A stretch of 11,591 bases of DNA from CAZRRV01 sp045660865 (GTDB lineage Bacteria; Bacillota; Clostridia; Oscillospirales; Acutalibacteraceae). Made by a program: the position numbers and the translations under genes. Location: NCBI GenBank assembly GCA_045660865.1, contig JAZREP010000023.1:1-11591 (forward strand), in the 5' to 3' direction. This document shows, in pieces, positions 4,960 through 11,591 of this stretch; the stretch's first letter is position 1; every line of letters starts with the position of its first letter. The notes under the pieces were generated by a model, which did not search any database, was not told the DNA's origin, and saw nothing but the letters and a program-made list of their open reading frames with translations.

Positions 4960-5847
4960 ATGAAAAGAATTCTTGTTTTTTTAATTGCCCTAACCCTATG
5001 CTTGTGCGGTTGTTCTAAAAAGCCTGTAAACACTGAGCAAAGCTCTAAGCTACGAGTTTTGACCACCATCTTTCCTCCTTATGATTTTGTGCGTCAAATT
5101 GCCGAGGATAAAGTAGAATTAGAAATGCTTTTACCGCCCGACAGCGAAAGTCACGGCTTTGAGCCTACCCTATTGGACCTTAGCAAAATACAAAAAAGCG
5201 ACTTAGTTTTGTACGCCGGAGATGAGTCGGATAGTTGGGTGCAAAAGTTAGACAAAGACGAATATGATACTACCATACTGGCTCTTAACGATATGGTTGA
5301 TATTAACGAAAGCCATAAAGAGCATTTATGGACCTCTGTGCGAAATTCAATTAAAATGGTAAGCCAAATATCCGCCACACTTTGCAGTATTGACCCTGAC
5401 AATGCTGAATTTTATAAAACTAATACCAACAACTTATTAAAAGAACTAAAAGTTTTGGATAATGATTTTGCCTTAGCAGTAGCAAACGCGCCACAAAAGA
5501 CATTGATTTTTGCCGAGCGTTTTCCTTTTACTTGCTTTGCTGAAGATTACGGACTTGAGTGGCAATCCGCATTTGACCATTGTTCATCCGATTTTGAGCC
5601 TAAAATTGATGTTATTCAAAATCTTATCAAAACGGTTAAATCCAAAAAAATTTCAACTGTATTTTATATTGAGTTTTCAAACCAATCGATTGCTGACACC
5701 ATCTGCGCCGCTACAAATTGCAAAAAGGCACTTTTCCACTCCTGCCACAACATAACGAAGCAGGAATGGGACAGCGGTGCAACCTACGTTTCGTTAATGC
5801 GTAACAATTTAGAGCAATTAAGAAAGGCTTTACAATATGCTTCTTGA
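4960..5847 (+). CDS. znuA: Metal-binding lipoprotein of zinc/manganese ABC importer
   Basis: A 295-residue extracellular binding protein (cluster A-I/ZnuA-like) that captures Zn2+ or Mn2+ and hands it to the membrane permease. The signal peptide MKRILVFLIALTLCLCGC has a lipobox LCGC with lipidated Cys18. Family parts seen: LTTIFPPYDFVRQIA (35-49), SHGFEPT (64-70, ligand His65), EHLWTS (121-126, ligand His122), LIFAERFPF (182-190) and ATYVSLMRNNLEQLRKAL near the end. Classical ZnuA proteins have His at the third ligand position (HDAF-type); here that stretch reads ERFPF, a form I know from gut clostridial relatives. The usual His-rich loop is absent. Start ATG 4960 is 2 bases after the regulator stop, with GAGGG upstream. 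Its end overlaps the ATPase start by 11 bases. Zinc is inferred from the regulator; manganese is possible. Confidence 0.88.
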   Translation: MKRILVFLIALTLCLCGCSKKPVNTEQSSKLRVLTTIFPPYDFVRQIAEDKVELEMLLPPDSESHGFEPTLLDLSKIQKSDLVLYAGDESDSWVQKLDKDEYDTTILALNDMVDINESHKEHLWTSVRNSIKMVSQISATLCSIDPDNAEFYKTNTNNLLKELKVLDNDFALAVANAPQKTLIFAERFPFTCFAEDYGLEWQSAFDHCSSDFEPKIDVIQNLIKTVKSKKISTVFYIEFSNQSIADTICAATNCKKALFHSCHNITKQEWDSGATYVSLMRNNLEQLRKALQYAS

Positions 5848-6535
5848 ATGTAAAAACTTGGCGCTTGCCTATGAAGGTGCGCCGGTCGTAAAAGATATAA
5901 ATTTCACACTGAACCCCGGTGACTATATTTGTGTAGTCGGTGAAAACGGCACCGGCAAAAGCACATTGTTAAAGGGTATTTTAGGTATCGTTCCGTGTGA
6001 ACAGGGTTCTGTGAATTTTGGTGACCTTAAAAAAACACAAATCGGTTATCTTCCACAGCAGACCCTACTTCAAAACGAATTCCCTGCCAGCGTTATGGAG
6101 GTTGTGCTTTCAGGCTTTGCAGTAAAACGTGGGCTTCGCCCCTTTTACAGCCGTGCGCAAAAGCAGGAGGCTCTTGAAAATATGGCAATGCTGGATATTG
6201 ATAACCTTAAAAGCGCTTGTTACAGAGAGCTTTCGGGCGGTCAGAGGCAACGTGCTTTATTAGCTCGTGCTTTATGCCCTGCTGAAAAGCTTTTGCTTTT
6301 GGACGAGCCTATGTCGGGGCTTGACCCATTAGTAACCGCCGAGTTTTATGCTTGCATTGAAAAGATAAACAAAACAAGCGGTATGGCGGTGCTTATGGTA
6401 TCCCACGACATAGAAAACGCCATAAAATATGCCAGCCATATTTTGCATTTGAAAAACCAGCAACTTTTCTTTGGAACAACTGAGGAATATCTTAAGACCG
6501 AGCTTTGCCAAAGATTTAGGGGAGGAAGCCTATGA
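5837..6535 (+). CDS. znuC: ATP-binding subunit of zinc/manganese ABC importer
   Basis: A 232-residue cytoplasmic ATPase that powers the importer as a dimer on the permease. All nucleotide-binding parts are intact: Walker A GENGTGKST (35-43), Q-loop Gln74 in YLPQQ, signature LSGGQ (132-136), Walker B LLLLD (152-156) with catalytic Glu157, D-loop SGLD and switch His190 in SHD. The length is standard for the ZnuC/MntB group. ATG 5837 lies inside the last codons of the lipoprotein gene and the stop overlaps the permease start as ATGA, so the three subunits are probably translationally coupled. Confidence 0.93.
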   Translation: MLLECKNLALAYEGAPVVKDINFTLNPGDYICVVGENGTGKSTLLKGILGIVPCEQGSVNFGDLKKTQIGYLPQQTLLQNEFPASVMEVVLSGFAVKRGLRPFYSRAQKQEALENMAMLDIDNLKSACYRELSGGQRQRALLARALCPAEKLLLLDEPMSGLDPLVTAEFYACIEKINKTSGMAVLMVSHDIENAIKYASHILHLKNQQLFFGTTEEYLKTELCQRFRGGSL

Positions 6536-7371
6536 CTCTGAATGAAATGCTTTTTGACCCCTTTATTTTACGCATACTTTCCCGTGCAGCTATAGTTGGT
6601 GTTCTTGTTTCACTATGTGCCGCTTTGCTCGGCGTTAGTATGGTGTTAAAACGCTATTCAATGATAGGTGATGGTTTATCGCATATCGGCTTTTGCGCCG
6701 TGGCTTTCTCCTCCCTTATTGGTTTAGCCGATTTTTCATTGGAAATTTCCATACCCTTAGTAGTACTTGCTGCGGTGGTGCTTTTAAGAATAAGTGAAAG
6801 CAGTAGAATAAAGGGAGACTCTGCTATTGCTCTGCTTTCAACCGGTGCAGTTGCCCTCGGCTATATACTCTATAATTTTAATAATAAGAGTGCCGCTGAT
6901 GTTTGTAACAGTTTATTCGGCTCTGCTTCGGTTATAACTATTAACGACAAGGATTTAATTATCAGTATTGTTTTATCAGTATTGGTGCTTGGATTATTTG
7001 TTTTGTTTTACAACAAGATTTTCGCCCTTGCTTTTGATGAAAGCTTTAGCATCGCATCGGGTGAAAAAACAAAACTATATAAGCTTGTAATCGCACTTTT
7101 AACCGGCGTAACGGTAGTGGTTGGTATGAAAATGATGGGCGCTATTTTAATTTCAGCATTGGTTGTCTTCCCCGCTGTCAGCGCCATGCGTATATGTAAA
7201 ACCTTTAAAAGCGTAATTCTAACTGCCGGTGCAATATCGGTAATCTGTTTCCTTATAGGATTTTACGTTGCCTGCCGCCTTTCTTTACAAGTAGGCCCTA
7301 CCGTAGTTCTTGTCAATGCCGCTGTGTTTATTATTTTATCTATATCTTCAAAATTAAAAAAGCGTGGGTGA
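6532..7371 (+). CDS. znuB: Permease subunit of zinc/manganese ABC importer
   Basis: A 279-residue integral membrane protein of the ABC-3 (ZnuB/MntC) family, with about eight hydrophobic helices spanning most of its length. Family marks are the conserved GDGLSHIGFCAVAFS (47-61), NSLFGSASVIT after the middle loop, and GAILISALVVFPAVSA, the motif near the metal path. GGAGG sits at 6521-6525, seven bases before ATG 6532, and the start overlaps the ATPase stop. It is the last gene of the operon, and its TGA lies within the terminator hairpin. It forms the transmembrane channel for the metal delivered by the lipoprotein. Confidence 0.93.
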   Translation: MTLNEMLFDPFILRILSRAAIVGVLVSLCAALLGVSMVLKRYSMIGDGLSHIGFCAVAFSSLIGLADFSLEISIPLVVLAAVVLLRISESSRIKGDSAIALLSTGAVALGYILYNFNNKSAADVCNSLFGSASVITINDKDLIISIVLSVLVLGLFVLFYNKIFALAFDESFSIASGEKTKLYKLVIALLTGVTVVVGMKMMGAILISALVVFPAVSAMRICKTFKSVILTAGAISVICFLIGFYVACRLSLQVGPTVVLVNAAVFIILSISSKLKKRG

Positions 7372-7388
7372 TAAACCCACGCTTTTTT
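7356..7388. terminator. Bidirectional terminator, importer operon and GH25 gene
   Basis: AAAAAAGCGTGGGT region (7356-7369) pairs with ACCCACGCTTTTTT (7375-7388), 14 bp with loop GATAA. The flanking A- and T-runs make it work both ways. It contains the stop codon of the permease gene and overlaps the stop of the GH25 gene, so the convergent genes nearly touch. Confidence 0.93.
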
Positions 7389-8877
7389 AAACATCTTTAA
7401 TTTGTATATTTAAGTCTACGTTTCCTTTAATTCCGTTAATCTTTCCGGTTTGGGAATATTGCCATATTTTATAGTTGTAATTTCTTACAGGCGTATCATC
7501 GGCAGAGTTTGAATAAACCGCAAGCCATAAATCGTAATTTTTCAGCCGCTCATATTCAAGATAATTTTTTATAAAATTGCGGTTAGTATAATACATAGCT
7601 TTATAGCCTGCCGCCTTTATTGTCTCTAAAAACGCAATTGTGTTGTTGGTAAACTGTTTTCTGGAAACATTTTCACAGCGTTTTTCATATAGTTCTACAT
7701 CATATATAACGGGATAATCAAACTTATAACCTTTTATTGCACTAAGAACCAAATTAGCTTCTTCTATAGCCTCCGCCTCATTTACAGCGGCGGAATATAT
7801 GTAAACACCAAAAGGTATTCCTACTTTAGTTGCGCCCTTTACATTTTTTTCAAAATAATCATCAAGCTCCAAATTGCCTGCTGAACCGTAGCCACGATAA
7901 GCGACACGGATAATAGCAAATTCAATTCCCGCCTCTTTAACGCTTTCCCAATCCACTTCTTTTTGGTGGCTTGAAACATCAATGCCGGCTTTACTGATTT
8001 TTACGCCTGTGTTATCAAACAGATGTCTTAATCCTCCGATAACCTGCCAGCCTGTAACCGGCTTGTTATTAACATAATAATAGGTTTTGCCACCTATTTT
8101 CTGCCAGCCCTGCAAATTTTGCGACGGTTTAACAACCGAGCTTGTATTAGAACTTGTAACTGTGCTAGACGAAGATTCTGAAGATGAAGGGGTTGAGCTT
8201 GCTCCCGAACTTGCTGCAGACGAACTGCTTTGCGGTTGTGAATTAAGCACATCAAGGCTGTCGTTCGTTTTTTCTGCATAAGTATCTGATACAAACAACT
8301 CTTTATCTTTATACTCAATCTTCAACCACGAACTACCGTCTTTAGAGGTGCATACAGCTATACATTTAATTTTTGTTCCTGCATTGACCTTACCATAGAT
8401 TGTAGAGTTTATTGATGCCATTTCGGTACGTAGTCTAACACCGTTACCTGTAATTCTAATAACGTAAGGCTCGACCGGGTTAATTATATCTTTTTTCGGC
8501 ACAGTGTCTATTAAATCAAAGGAATTGTTTTTGTCTGCATTAAAGTACTTATCATTCATGGGGTCATTCTTTTTATCCTCACTGGTTTCCTGGTATTTTG
8601 AATTAGATAACACATTAGAAATAGTAGGAACAGAAACTGATGTCAAAGAGGATGAAAATACCTCTGAGGGAATCAGTGACTCCATACTGACATAACTGCT
8701 TTCGTAAAATGAGGATGCTTCGGTACTGGTGGATGATGTATCATCGACTGTTGGCAAAAACACCGGGAAGTAATTTGGCAAAACTGCATTAAAAGCAGAA
8801 AAGCCGTGCCCTATTACAAACACTGCGATACATATACCGCTGAACACCCTTTTAAAGCTAATTAACCTTCTTTTCAT
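7387..8877 (-). CDS. Cell-wall muramidase: SH3 domain, wall-binding repeats, GH25
   Basis: A 496-residue exported or membrane-anchored enzyme predicted to cut the MurNAc-GlcNAc bond of peptidoglycan. Order: basic N terminus and one hydrophobic helix (about 7-32; signal peptide or anchor), Ser/Thr-rich stretch (about 45-100), bacterial SH3 domain (about 137-203, NGVRLRTEMAS then SSWLKIEY), Ser-rich linker (about 212-250), two short choline-binding-like repeats (about 256-293, GWQKIGGKTYYYVNNKPVTG), and GH25 domain (about 297-496). Catalytic acids are visible: Asp300 in GIDVSSHQ, and Asp393/Glu395 in IYDVE; GNVDLN near the end is also typical. Start ATG 8877 follows GGAG by five bases; an in-frame TTG seven codons earlier lies upstream of that ribosome site. 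Likely role is wall remodelling; no holin or phage gene is near, so a prophage lysin is unlikely. Confidence 0.9.
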   Translation of the reverse strand: MKRRLISFKRVFSGICIAVFVIGHGFSAFNAVLPNYFPVFLPTVDDTSSTSTEASSFYESSYVSMESLIPSEVFSSSLTSVSVPTISNVLSNSKYQETSEDKKNDPMNDKYFNADKNNSFDLIDTVPKKDIINPVEPYVIRITGNGVRLRTEMASINSTIYGKVNAGTKIKCIAVCTSKDGSSWLKIEYKDKELFVSDTYAEKTNDSLDVLNSQPQSSSSAASSGASSTPSSSESSSSTVTSSNTSSVVKPSQNLQGWQKIGGKTYYYVNNKPVTGWQVIGGLRHLFDNTGVKISKAGIDVSSHQKEVDWESVKEAGIEFAIIRVAYRGYGSAGNLELDDYFEKNVKGATKVGIPFGVYIYSAAVNEAEAIEEANLVLSAIKGYKFDYPVIYDVELYEKRCENVSRKQFTNNTIAFLETIKAAGYKAMYYTNRNFIKNYLEYERLKNYDLWLAVYSNSADDTPVRNYNYKIWQYSQTGKINGIKGNVDLNIQIKDV

Positions 8878-8909
8878 TTTTTCTCCGTTTTTCTGCAATA
8901 ATATACTAC

Positions 8910-8938
8910 ATTATATAATATATACTATAAAATTACAA
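8910..8938 (-). promoter_or_regulatory. Promoter of the GH25 gene
   Basis: Minus-strand TTGTAA (8933-8938), 17 bases, TATAAT (8910-8915). Start near 8903. It abuts the ABC-F promoter head to head, with the two -35 boxes touching. Confidence 0.65.
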
Positions 8939-8967
8939 TTGTTATTTTCTGGGCAATATGTTACAAT
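8939..8967 (+). promoter_or_regulatory. Promoter of the ABC-F gene
   Basis: TTGTTA (8939-8944), 17 bases, TACAAT (8962-8967). Start near 8974, leaving a leader of only about 32 bases, too short for a leader-peptide attenuator of the kind that controls some antibiotic-resistance ABC-F genes. Confidence 0.65.
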
Positions 8968-9005
8968 GTCCAGGGTAGAGCGAATAGTTTATGGAGGTGA
9001 AATCT

Positions 9006-10904
9006 ATGCTGTTACAGTTGGCTTCGGTTACCAAAAGCTATGGTGACAATCTGTTGTTTTCAGATGCTGTATTATCTATAGAGCGTGGTATGAAAATCGG
9101 TTTAATCGGCGCTAACGGTACCGGCAAGACCACCCTTTTGCGCCTGATTATCGGCAGCGAACATCCTGACAGCGGTCAGGTTGTTTTAAGCAGCAATTTA
9201 AAAATCGGTTATTTAGAACAGCACGCTTGCGCCGATTCCGAGCGTACCGCTTATATGGAAGCCTTGCAGATTTTTGCTCCTTTGCAAAAAATTGAGCAGG
9301 AAATAGCCGAACTAACCGAACAGTTAACAACTCAAAATGATACCGCAACAATAGAGCGCCACCACAGATTATTAGAAAAGTTTCAAGCTGACGGAGGTCT
9401 AACCTACGCTTCCCGTACAAAAGCGACCTTAAAAGGATTAGGCTTTACTGATGAGGAATTAAACCTGCCTGTTAGTGCTTTGTCCGGTGGGCAAAAATCT
9501 AAAATAGGTTTGGCAAAGCTATTACTCAGCGAGCCTGACTTAATGCTTTTAGACGAACCGACTAACCATTTAGACCTTAGCTGTGTTAATTGGTTGGAGG
9601 AGTTTTTATTGCAGAGCAAATCGGCTTGCATTTTAATTTCGCACGACCGATATTTTCTTGACCGTGTCACTAATCACACAGCCGAAATTTATGCAAGAAA
9701 GTTATATTTTACAAAAGGCAGTTATTCACGCTACCAAAAATTAAAAGAGGAACGTGTGCTTGCTGAACAACGCCATTACGATAATGTAATGAACGAGGTT
9801 CACAGAATTGAACAAATTATAACTCAGCAACGGCGTTGGAACCGAGAGCGTAATATTCGTATGGCTGAAAGCAAGGAAAAACAGATTGCAAGGCTGACCG
9901 AATCGCTTTACCGCCCCGAAACTGAGAATAACAAAATGTCTTTTCAGTTCACAGAGCCTTTACCCTGCGGTGATGACGTATTAAAGGCGGAAAATCTATC
10001 CGTTGAGTTTGAAAACAAAACTCTTTTCCGTAATGTAGATTTAGATATAAAAAAAGGCGAGAAAATATTTATCGTGGGTAGCAACGGTTGCGGTAAAACA
10101 ACCTTAATCCGTTCTTTGTTACATCCCGACAAGGTTCCTGTACAATACACGGTGGGTGTAAAAATAGGATATTTTGACCAGCATCAGCAGAATTTAGACT
10201 TATCAAACACTGCTTTTTCGGAGCTGCGCAATTCATTCCCGCAACTTAATGACACAACCTTGCGCAATTCATTGGCTGTCTTTGGATTTAAAGGCGATGA
10301 GGTGTTTTCAAAAATTGCCGACCTTAGCGGTGGTGAGAGAGCACGTGTATCACTTTGCAAGCTTATGCTTACCGGTGCTAATCTTTTAATATTGGACGAG
10401 CCGACTAACCATTTGGATATTTATTCGGTTGCAGCACTTGAAACGGCGTTATCCCTTTTTAGCGGCACAGTATTAGCCGTGTCACATGACAGATACTTTA
10501 TCAATTCTCTGGCGGACCGTATTCTTGAACTGACGCCCGACGGCATAATTGAGCATCCGGGCGGCAGCACGGAATATTTTGCAAGTGCATCAACACCTAA
10601 AGCCGAGGCAAAGGCTGACAAGCCAATTGGTGCCGGCAAGGAAGAATATTTGCGCCGTAAAGCACACAAGGCACAGTTGCGCACACTACTGTCTACTAAA
10701 TCGGCTTTGGAAAAGCAAATTGCCGAAATTGAAATTGAATCCGAGTTGTTAAACAACTCGTTAACTGATGAGGCAACTGCTACGGATTATGAGGAGATGA
10801 CCCGCATAACCACTCGCATTGCCGAATTAGAAAACGAATACGACTCATTATTGGCAGAGTGGGAAGCAAACGAGGAAGAGCTTTTGAAGGCAAATGAGCA
10901 ATAA
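9006..10904 (+). CDS. ABC-F family translation factor ATPase (YdiF-like)
   Basis: A 632-residue soluble protein with two ABC ATPase domains and no membrane part, as in ABC-F factors that bind the ribosomal E site and act on stalled or antibiotic-blocked ribosomes. Domain 1: Walker A GANGTGKTT (35-43), LSGGQ (159-163), LLDEPTNHLD (181-190), SHDRYF (212-217). Linker (P-site tRNA interaction motif), about 230-320, is helical and basic. Domain 2: GSNGCGKTT (358-366), LSGGE (440-444), LILDEPTNHLD (461-471), SHDRYF (493-498). A charged C-terminal coiled coil covers about 545-630. The layout resembles Bacillus YdiF. The start is ATG 9006, with GGAGGTG six bases ahead; an ATG at 8991 overlaps that ribosome site. 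It is monocistronic. A housekeeping role is more likely than drug resistance, but linker sequence alone cannot decide. Confidence 0.92.
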   Translation: MLLQLASVTKSYGDNLLFSDAVLSIERGMKIGLIGANGTGKTTLLRLIIGSEHPDSGQVVLSSNLKIGYLEQHACADSERTAYMEALQIFAPLQKIEQEIAELTEQLTTQNDTATIERHHRLLEKFQADGGLTYASRTKATLKGLGFTDEELNLPVSALSGGQKSKIGLAKLLLSEPDLMLLDEPTNHLDLSCVNWLEEFLLQSKSACILISHDRYFLDRVTNHTAEIYARKLYFTKGSYSRYQKLKEERVLAEQRHYDNVMNEVHRIEQIITQQRRWNRERNIRMAESKEKQIARLTESLYRPETENNKMSFQFTEPLPCGDDVLKAENLSVEFENKTLFRNVDLDIKKGEKIFIVGSNGCGKTTLIRSLLHPDKVPVQYTVGVKIGYFDQHQQNLDLSNTAFSELRNSFPQLNDTTLRNSLAVFGFKGDEVFSKIADLSGGERARVSLCKLMLTGANLLILDEPTNHLDIYSVAALETALSLFSGTVLAVSHDRYFINSLADRILELTPDGIIEHPGGSTEYFASASTPKAEAKADKPIGAGKEEYLRRKAHKAQLRTLLSTKSALEKQIAEIEIESELLNNSLTDEATATDYEEMTRITTRIAELENEYDSLLAEWEANEEELLKANEQ

Positions 10905-10905
10905 A

Positions 10906-10934
10906 AAAACGGAGTGGTTTAACCACTCCGTTTT
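10906..10934. terminator. Bidirectional terminator, ABC-F gene and acpP
   Basis: AAAACGGAGTGGT (10906-10918) pairs perfectly with ACCACTCCGTTTT (10922-10934) around a TTA loop, with A- and T-runs on both sides. It lies directly after the ABC-F stop and six bases from the stop of the convergent acyl carrier protein gene. Confidence 0.93.
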
Positions 10935-10939
10935 ATTCT

Positions 10940-11167
10940 TTATCGATTTGCTTCAATATAATTTACGATGTCGCCTACTGTTTTTATGTTTGCTACATTC
11001 TCGTCTGAAATTTCAACTTCAAATTCATCTTCAAGCGACATAATTAAATCAACTATATCAATGCTATCTGCACCCAAATCTTCAGCAACATCTGAGTCCA
11101 TAGTAACAGCATCTTCTTCCAAATCCAACTGCTCGCAAAGAATTGCTCTAACTTTTTCAAAAACCAT
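10940..11167 (-). CDS. acpP: Acyl carrier protein
   Basis: A 75-residue acidic helical protein that carries growing acyl chains on a 4'-phosphopantetheine arm during fatty acid synthesis in the cytoplasm. The attachment site is LGADSID with Ser35; Ile replaces the Leu more usual in DSLD, a common clostridial variant. The third helix region FEVEISDENVANIKTVGDIVNYIE is typical. Length and charge fit a type II carrier protein. Start ATG 11167 has GGAGGG upstream with a gap of about seven bases. No fatty acid genes are adjacent, so it stands alone with its own promoter; it could also be a second, pathway-specific carrier. Confidence 0.93.
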   Translation of the reverse strand: MVFEKVRAILCEQLDLEEDAVTMDSDVAEDLGADSIDIVDLIMSLEDEFEVEISDENVANIKTVGDIVNYIEANR

Positions 11168-11203
11168 ATTGATACCCTCCGCATATTAAATTAAAAACGC
11201 ACC

Positions 11204-11231
11204 TTTTATAGTATGAGGTTTGTCTATAAAA
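11204..11231. promoter_or_regulatory. Inverted repeat at the acpP start site (candidate operator)
   Basis: TTTTATAG (11204-11211) and CTATAAAA (11224-11231) are perfect inverted copies with a 12-base spacer. The repeat touches the -10 box and covers the predicted start site and the first 20 or so transcribed bases, where a repressor would act. It does not match the FapR or FabT consensus as I know them. As RNA it could also form an 8-bp AT-rich hairpin at the 5' end. Confidence 0.5.
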
Positions 11232-11259
11232 TAATATGTTGAAAATTGAGTTTTGTCAA
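11231..11259 (-). promoter_or_regulatory. Promoter of acpP
   Basis: Minus-strand TTGACA (11254-11259), 17 bases, TATTAT (11231-11236). Start near 11224, giving a leader of about 57 bases. Confidence 0.85.
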
Positions 11260-11298
11260 TATCTTTTTGAAAAATTATTATTTTATATGAAAAGAGGA

Positions 11299-11490
11299 TT
11301 ATGCACAACGGCCGATACGAGCCGATTTTTCAACACGGAAATTTCTACCGTAGCCGCGTTTCACCAATAGCTTTTTTATTGTTAATGCTATTTTATCCTC
11401 AAAGGCTATTAACTTTTTCTCATAAATAAAGCCCATAACAATGGCGGCGGCAACCAGTAATTCTAATAAAGTAAGTAATGCTGTTCCCAT
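11299..11490 (-). CDS. Small single-pass membrane protein, LexA-controlled
   Basis: A 63-residue protein with no domain I can name. Residues about 3-22 (ALLTLLELLVAAAIVMGFIY) form one membrane helix; the rest is basic and likely cytoplasmic or surface-bound, with FEDKIALTIKKLLVKR as an amphipathic helix and an Arg-rich tail. Start ATG 11490 has AAGGAG eight bases ahead, and a near-consensus promoter with a LexA box lies just upstream, so expression after DNA damage is expected. Small SOS-induced membrane proteins that halt division (YneA in Bacillus, SidA and DidA in Caulobacter) are known, and this may be an analogue; it lacks the LysM domain of YneA. A TisB-like membrane toxin is another option. 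No clear terminator follows before the acpP promoter. Confidence 0.75.
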   Translation of the reverse strand: MGTALLTLLELLVAAAIVMGFIYEKKLIAFEDKIALTIKKLLVKRGYGRNFRVEKSARIGRCA

Positions 11491-11514
11491 ATTTTATTCT
11501 CCTTTTTTGAAAAA

Positions 11515-11528
11515 AGAACATTTGTTCG
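11515..11528. promoter_or_regulatory. LexA (SOS) box
   Basis: Minus-strand CGAACAAATGTTCT fits the Bacillus/Clostridium LexA consensus CGAACRNRYGTTYC except for its last base, and contains the perfect palindrome GAACA-AA-TGTTC. It lies between the -10 box and the ribosome site of the small membrane protein gene, so bound LexA would block transcription. It could also control a plus-strand gene beyond the window. Confidence 0.82.
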
Positions 11529-11536
11529 TTTTCTAT

Positions 11537-11565
11537 ATAATACACCCTTTTTTAGTGTTTGTCAA
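11537..11565 (-). promoter_or_regulatory. Promoter of the small membrane protein gene
   Basis: Minus-strand TTGACA (11560-11565), 17 bases, TATTAT (11537-11542). Start near 11530, two bases before the LexA box. Confidence 0.87.
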
Positions 11566-11591
11566 GTGTTTTTTACAAAAAAATCCGCAAA

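Noticed and set aside
7387..8877. Prophage endolysin
   Set aside because: No holin, tail or other phage genes nearby, and the Ser-rich linkers with an N-terminal membrane helix suit a cellular wall enzyme.
8968..9005. Leader-peptide attenuator before the ABC-F gene
   Set aside because: The predicted leader is about 32 bases, with no room for a peptide and terminator; the ATG at 8991 is part of the ribosome site.
11204..11231. FapR operator before acpP
   Set aside because: The halves and 12-base spacer do not fit the compact FapR palindrome.

Overview
The window reads as chromosomal core DNA of a low-GC Gram-positive, most likely an anaerobic gut-type Clostridia (Oscillospiraceae/Ruminococcaceae-like). 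Reasons: strong GGAGG-type ribosome sites, near-consensus TTGACA/TATAAT promoters with 17-base spacers, a lipobox lipoprotein instead of a periplasmic protein, a DUF4364 protein, a serine-rich GH25 wall hydrolase, a YdiF-type ABC-F protein and a LexA box of the Bacillus/Clostridium type. This placement is inference. No transposase, integrase, CRISPR array or phage gene is visible.

Layout. 1-341: two overlapping terminator hairpins, then a minus-strand tRNA-Leu(CAA) with terminator and promoter. 342-1455: a minus-strand CorA-type Mg2+ transporter (TTG start) with a leader of about 160 nt that may hide its ribosome site. 1499-1657: tRNA-Lys(UUU) with promoter and terminator. 1708-2420: a nitroreductase converging with a 64-residue unknown protein that overlaps its end. 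2462-3095: a DUF4364 protein. 3094-3252: minus-strand tRNA-Thr(CGU). 3277-3734: an XRE-type regulator with a bidirectional terminator. 3739-4463: a minus-strand SGNH esterase.

4490-7388 is the clearest functional unit: a promoter carrying a 7-1-7 Fur-family operator drives zur-like regulator, metal-binding lipoprotein, ATPase and permease genes with very tight or overlapping junctions. Together these form a self-repressed metal (most likely Zn2+) uptake system. 7387-8877 is a minus-strand GH25 muramidase with SH3 and wall-binding segments. It is divergent from an ABC-F translation factor (9006-10904), and their promoters abut. 10940-11259 is a lone acyl carrier protein gene with an inverted repeat at its start site. 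11299-11565 is a 63-residue single-pass membrane protein whose promoter carries a textbook LexA (SOS) box.

No whole new multigene system was recognised. The best leads are the LexA-controlled small membrane protein, the CorA leader with two mutually exclusive helices, the 64-residue orphan protein, and the inverted repeat before acpP. No gene-free stretch exceeds 300 bases.
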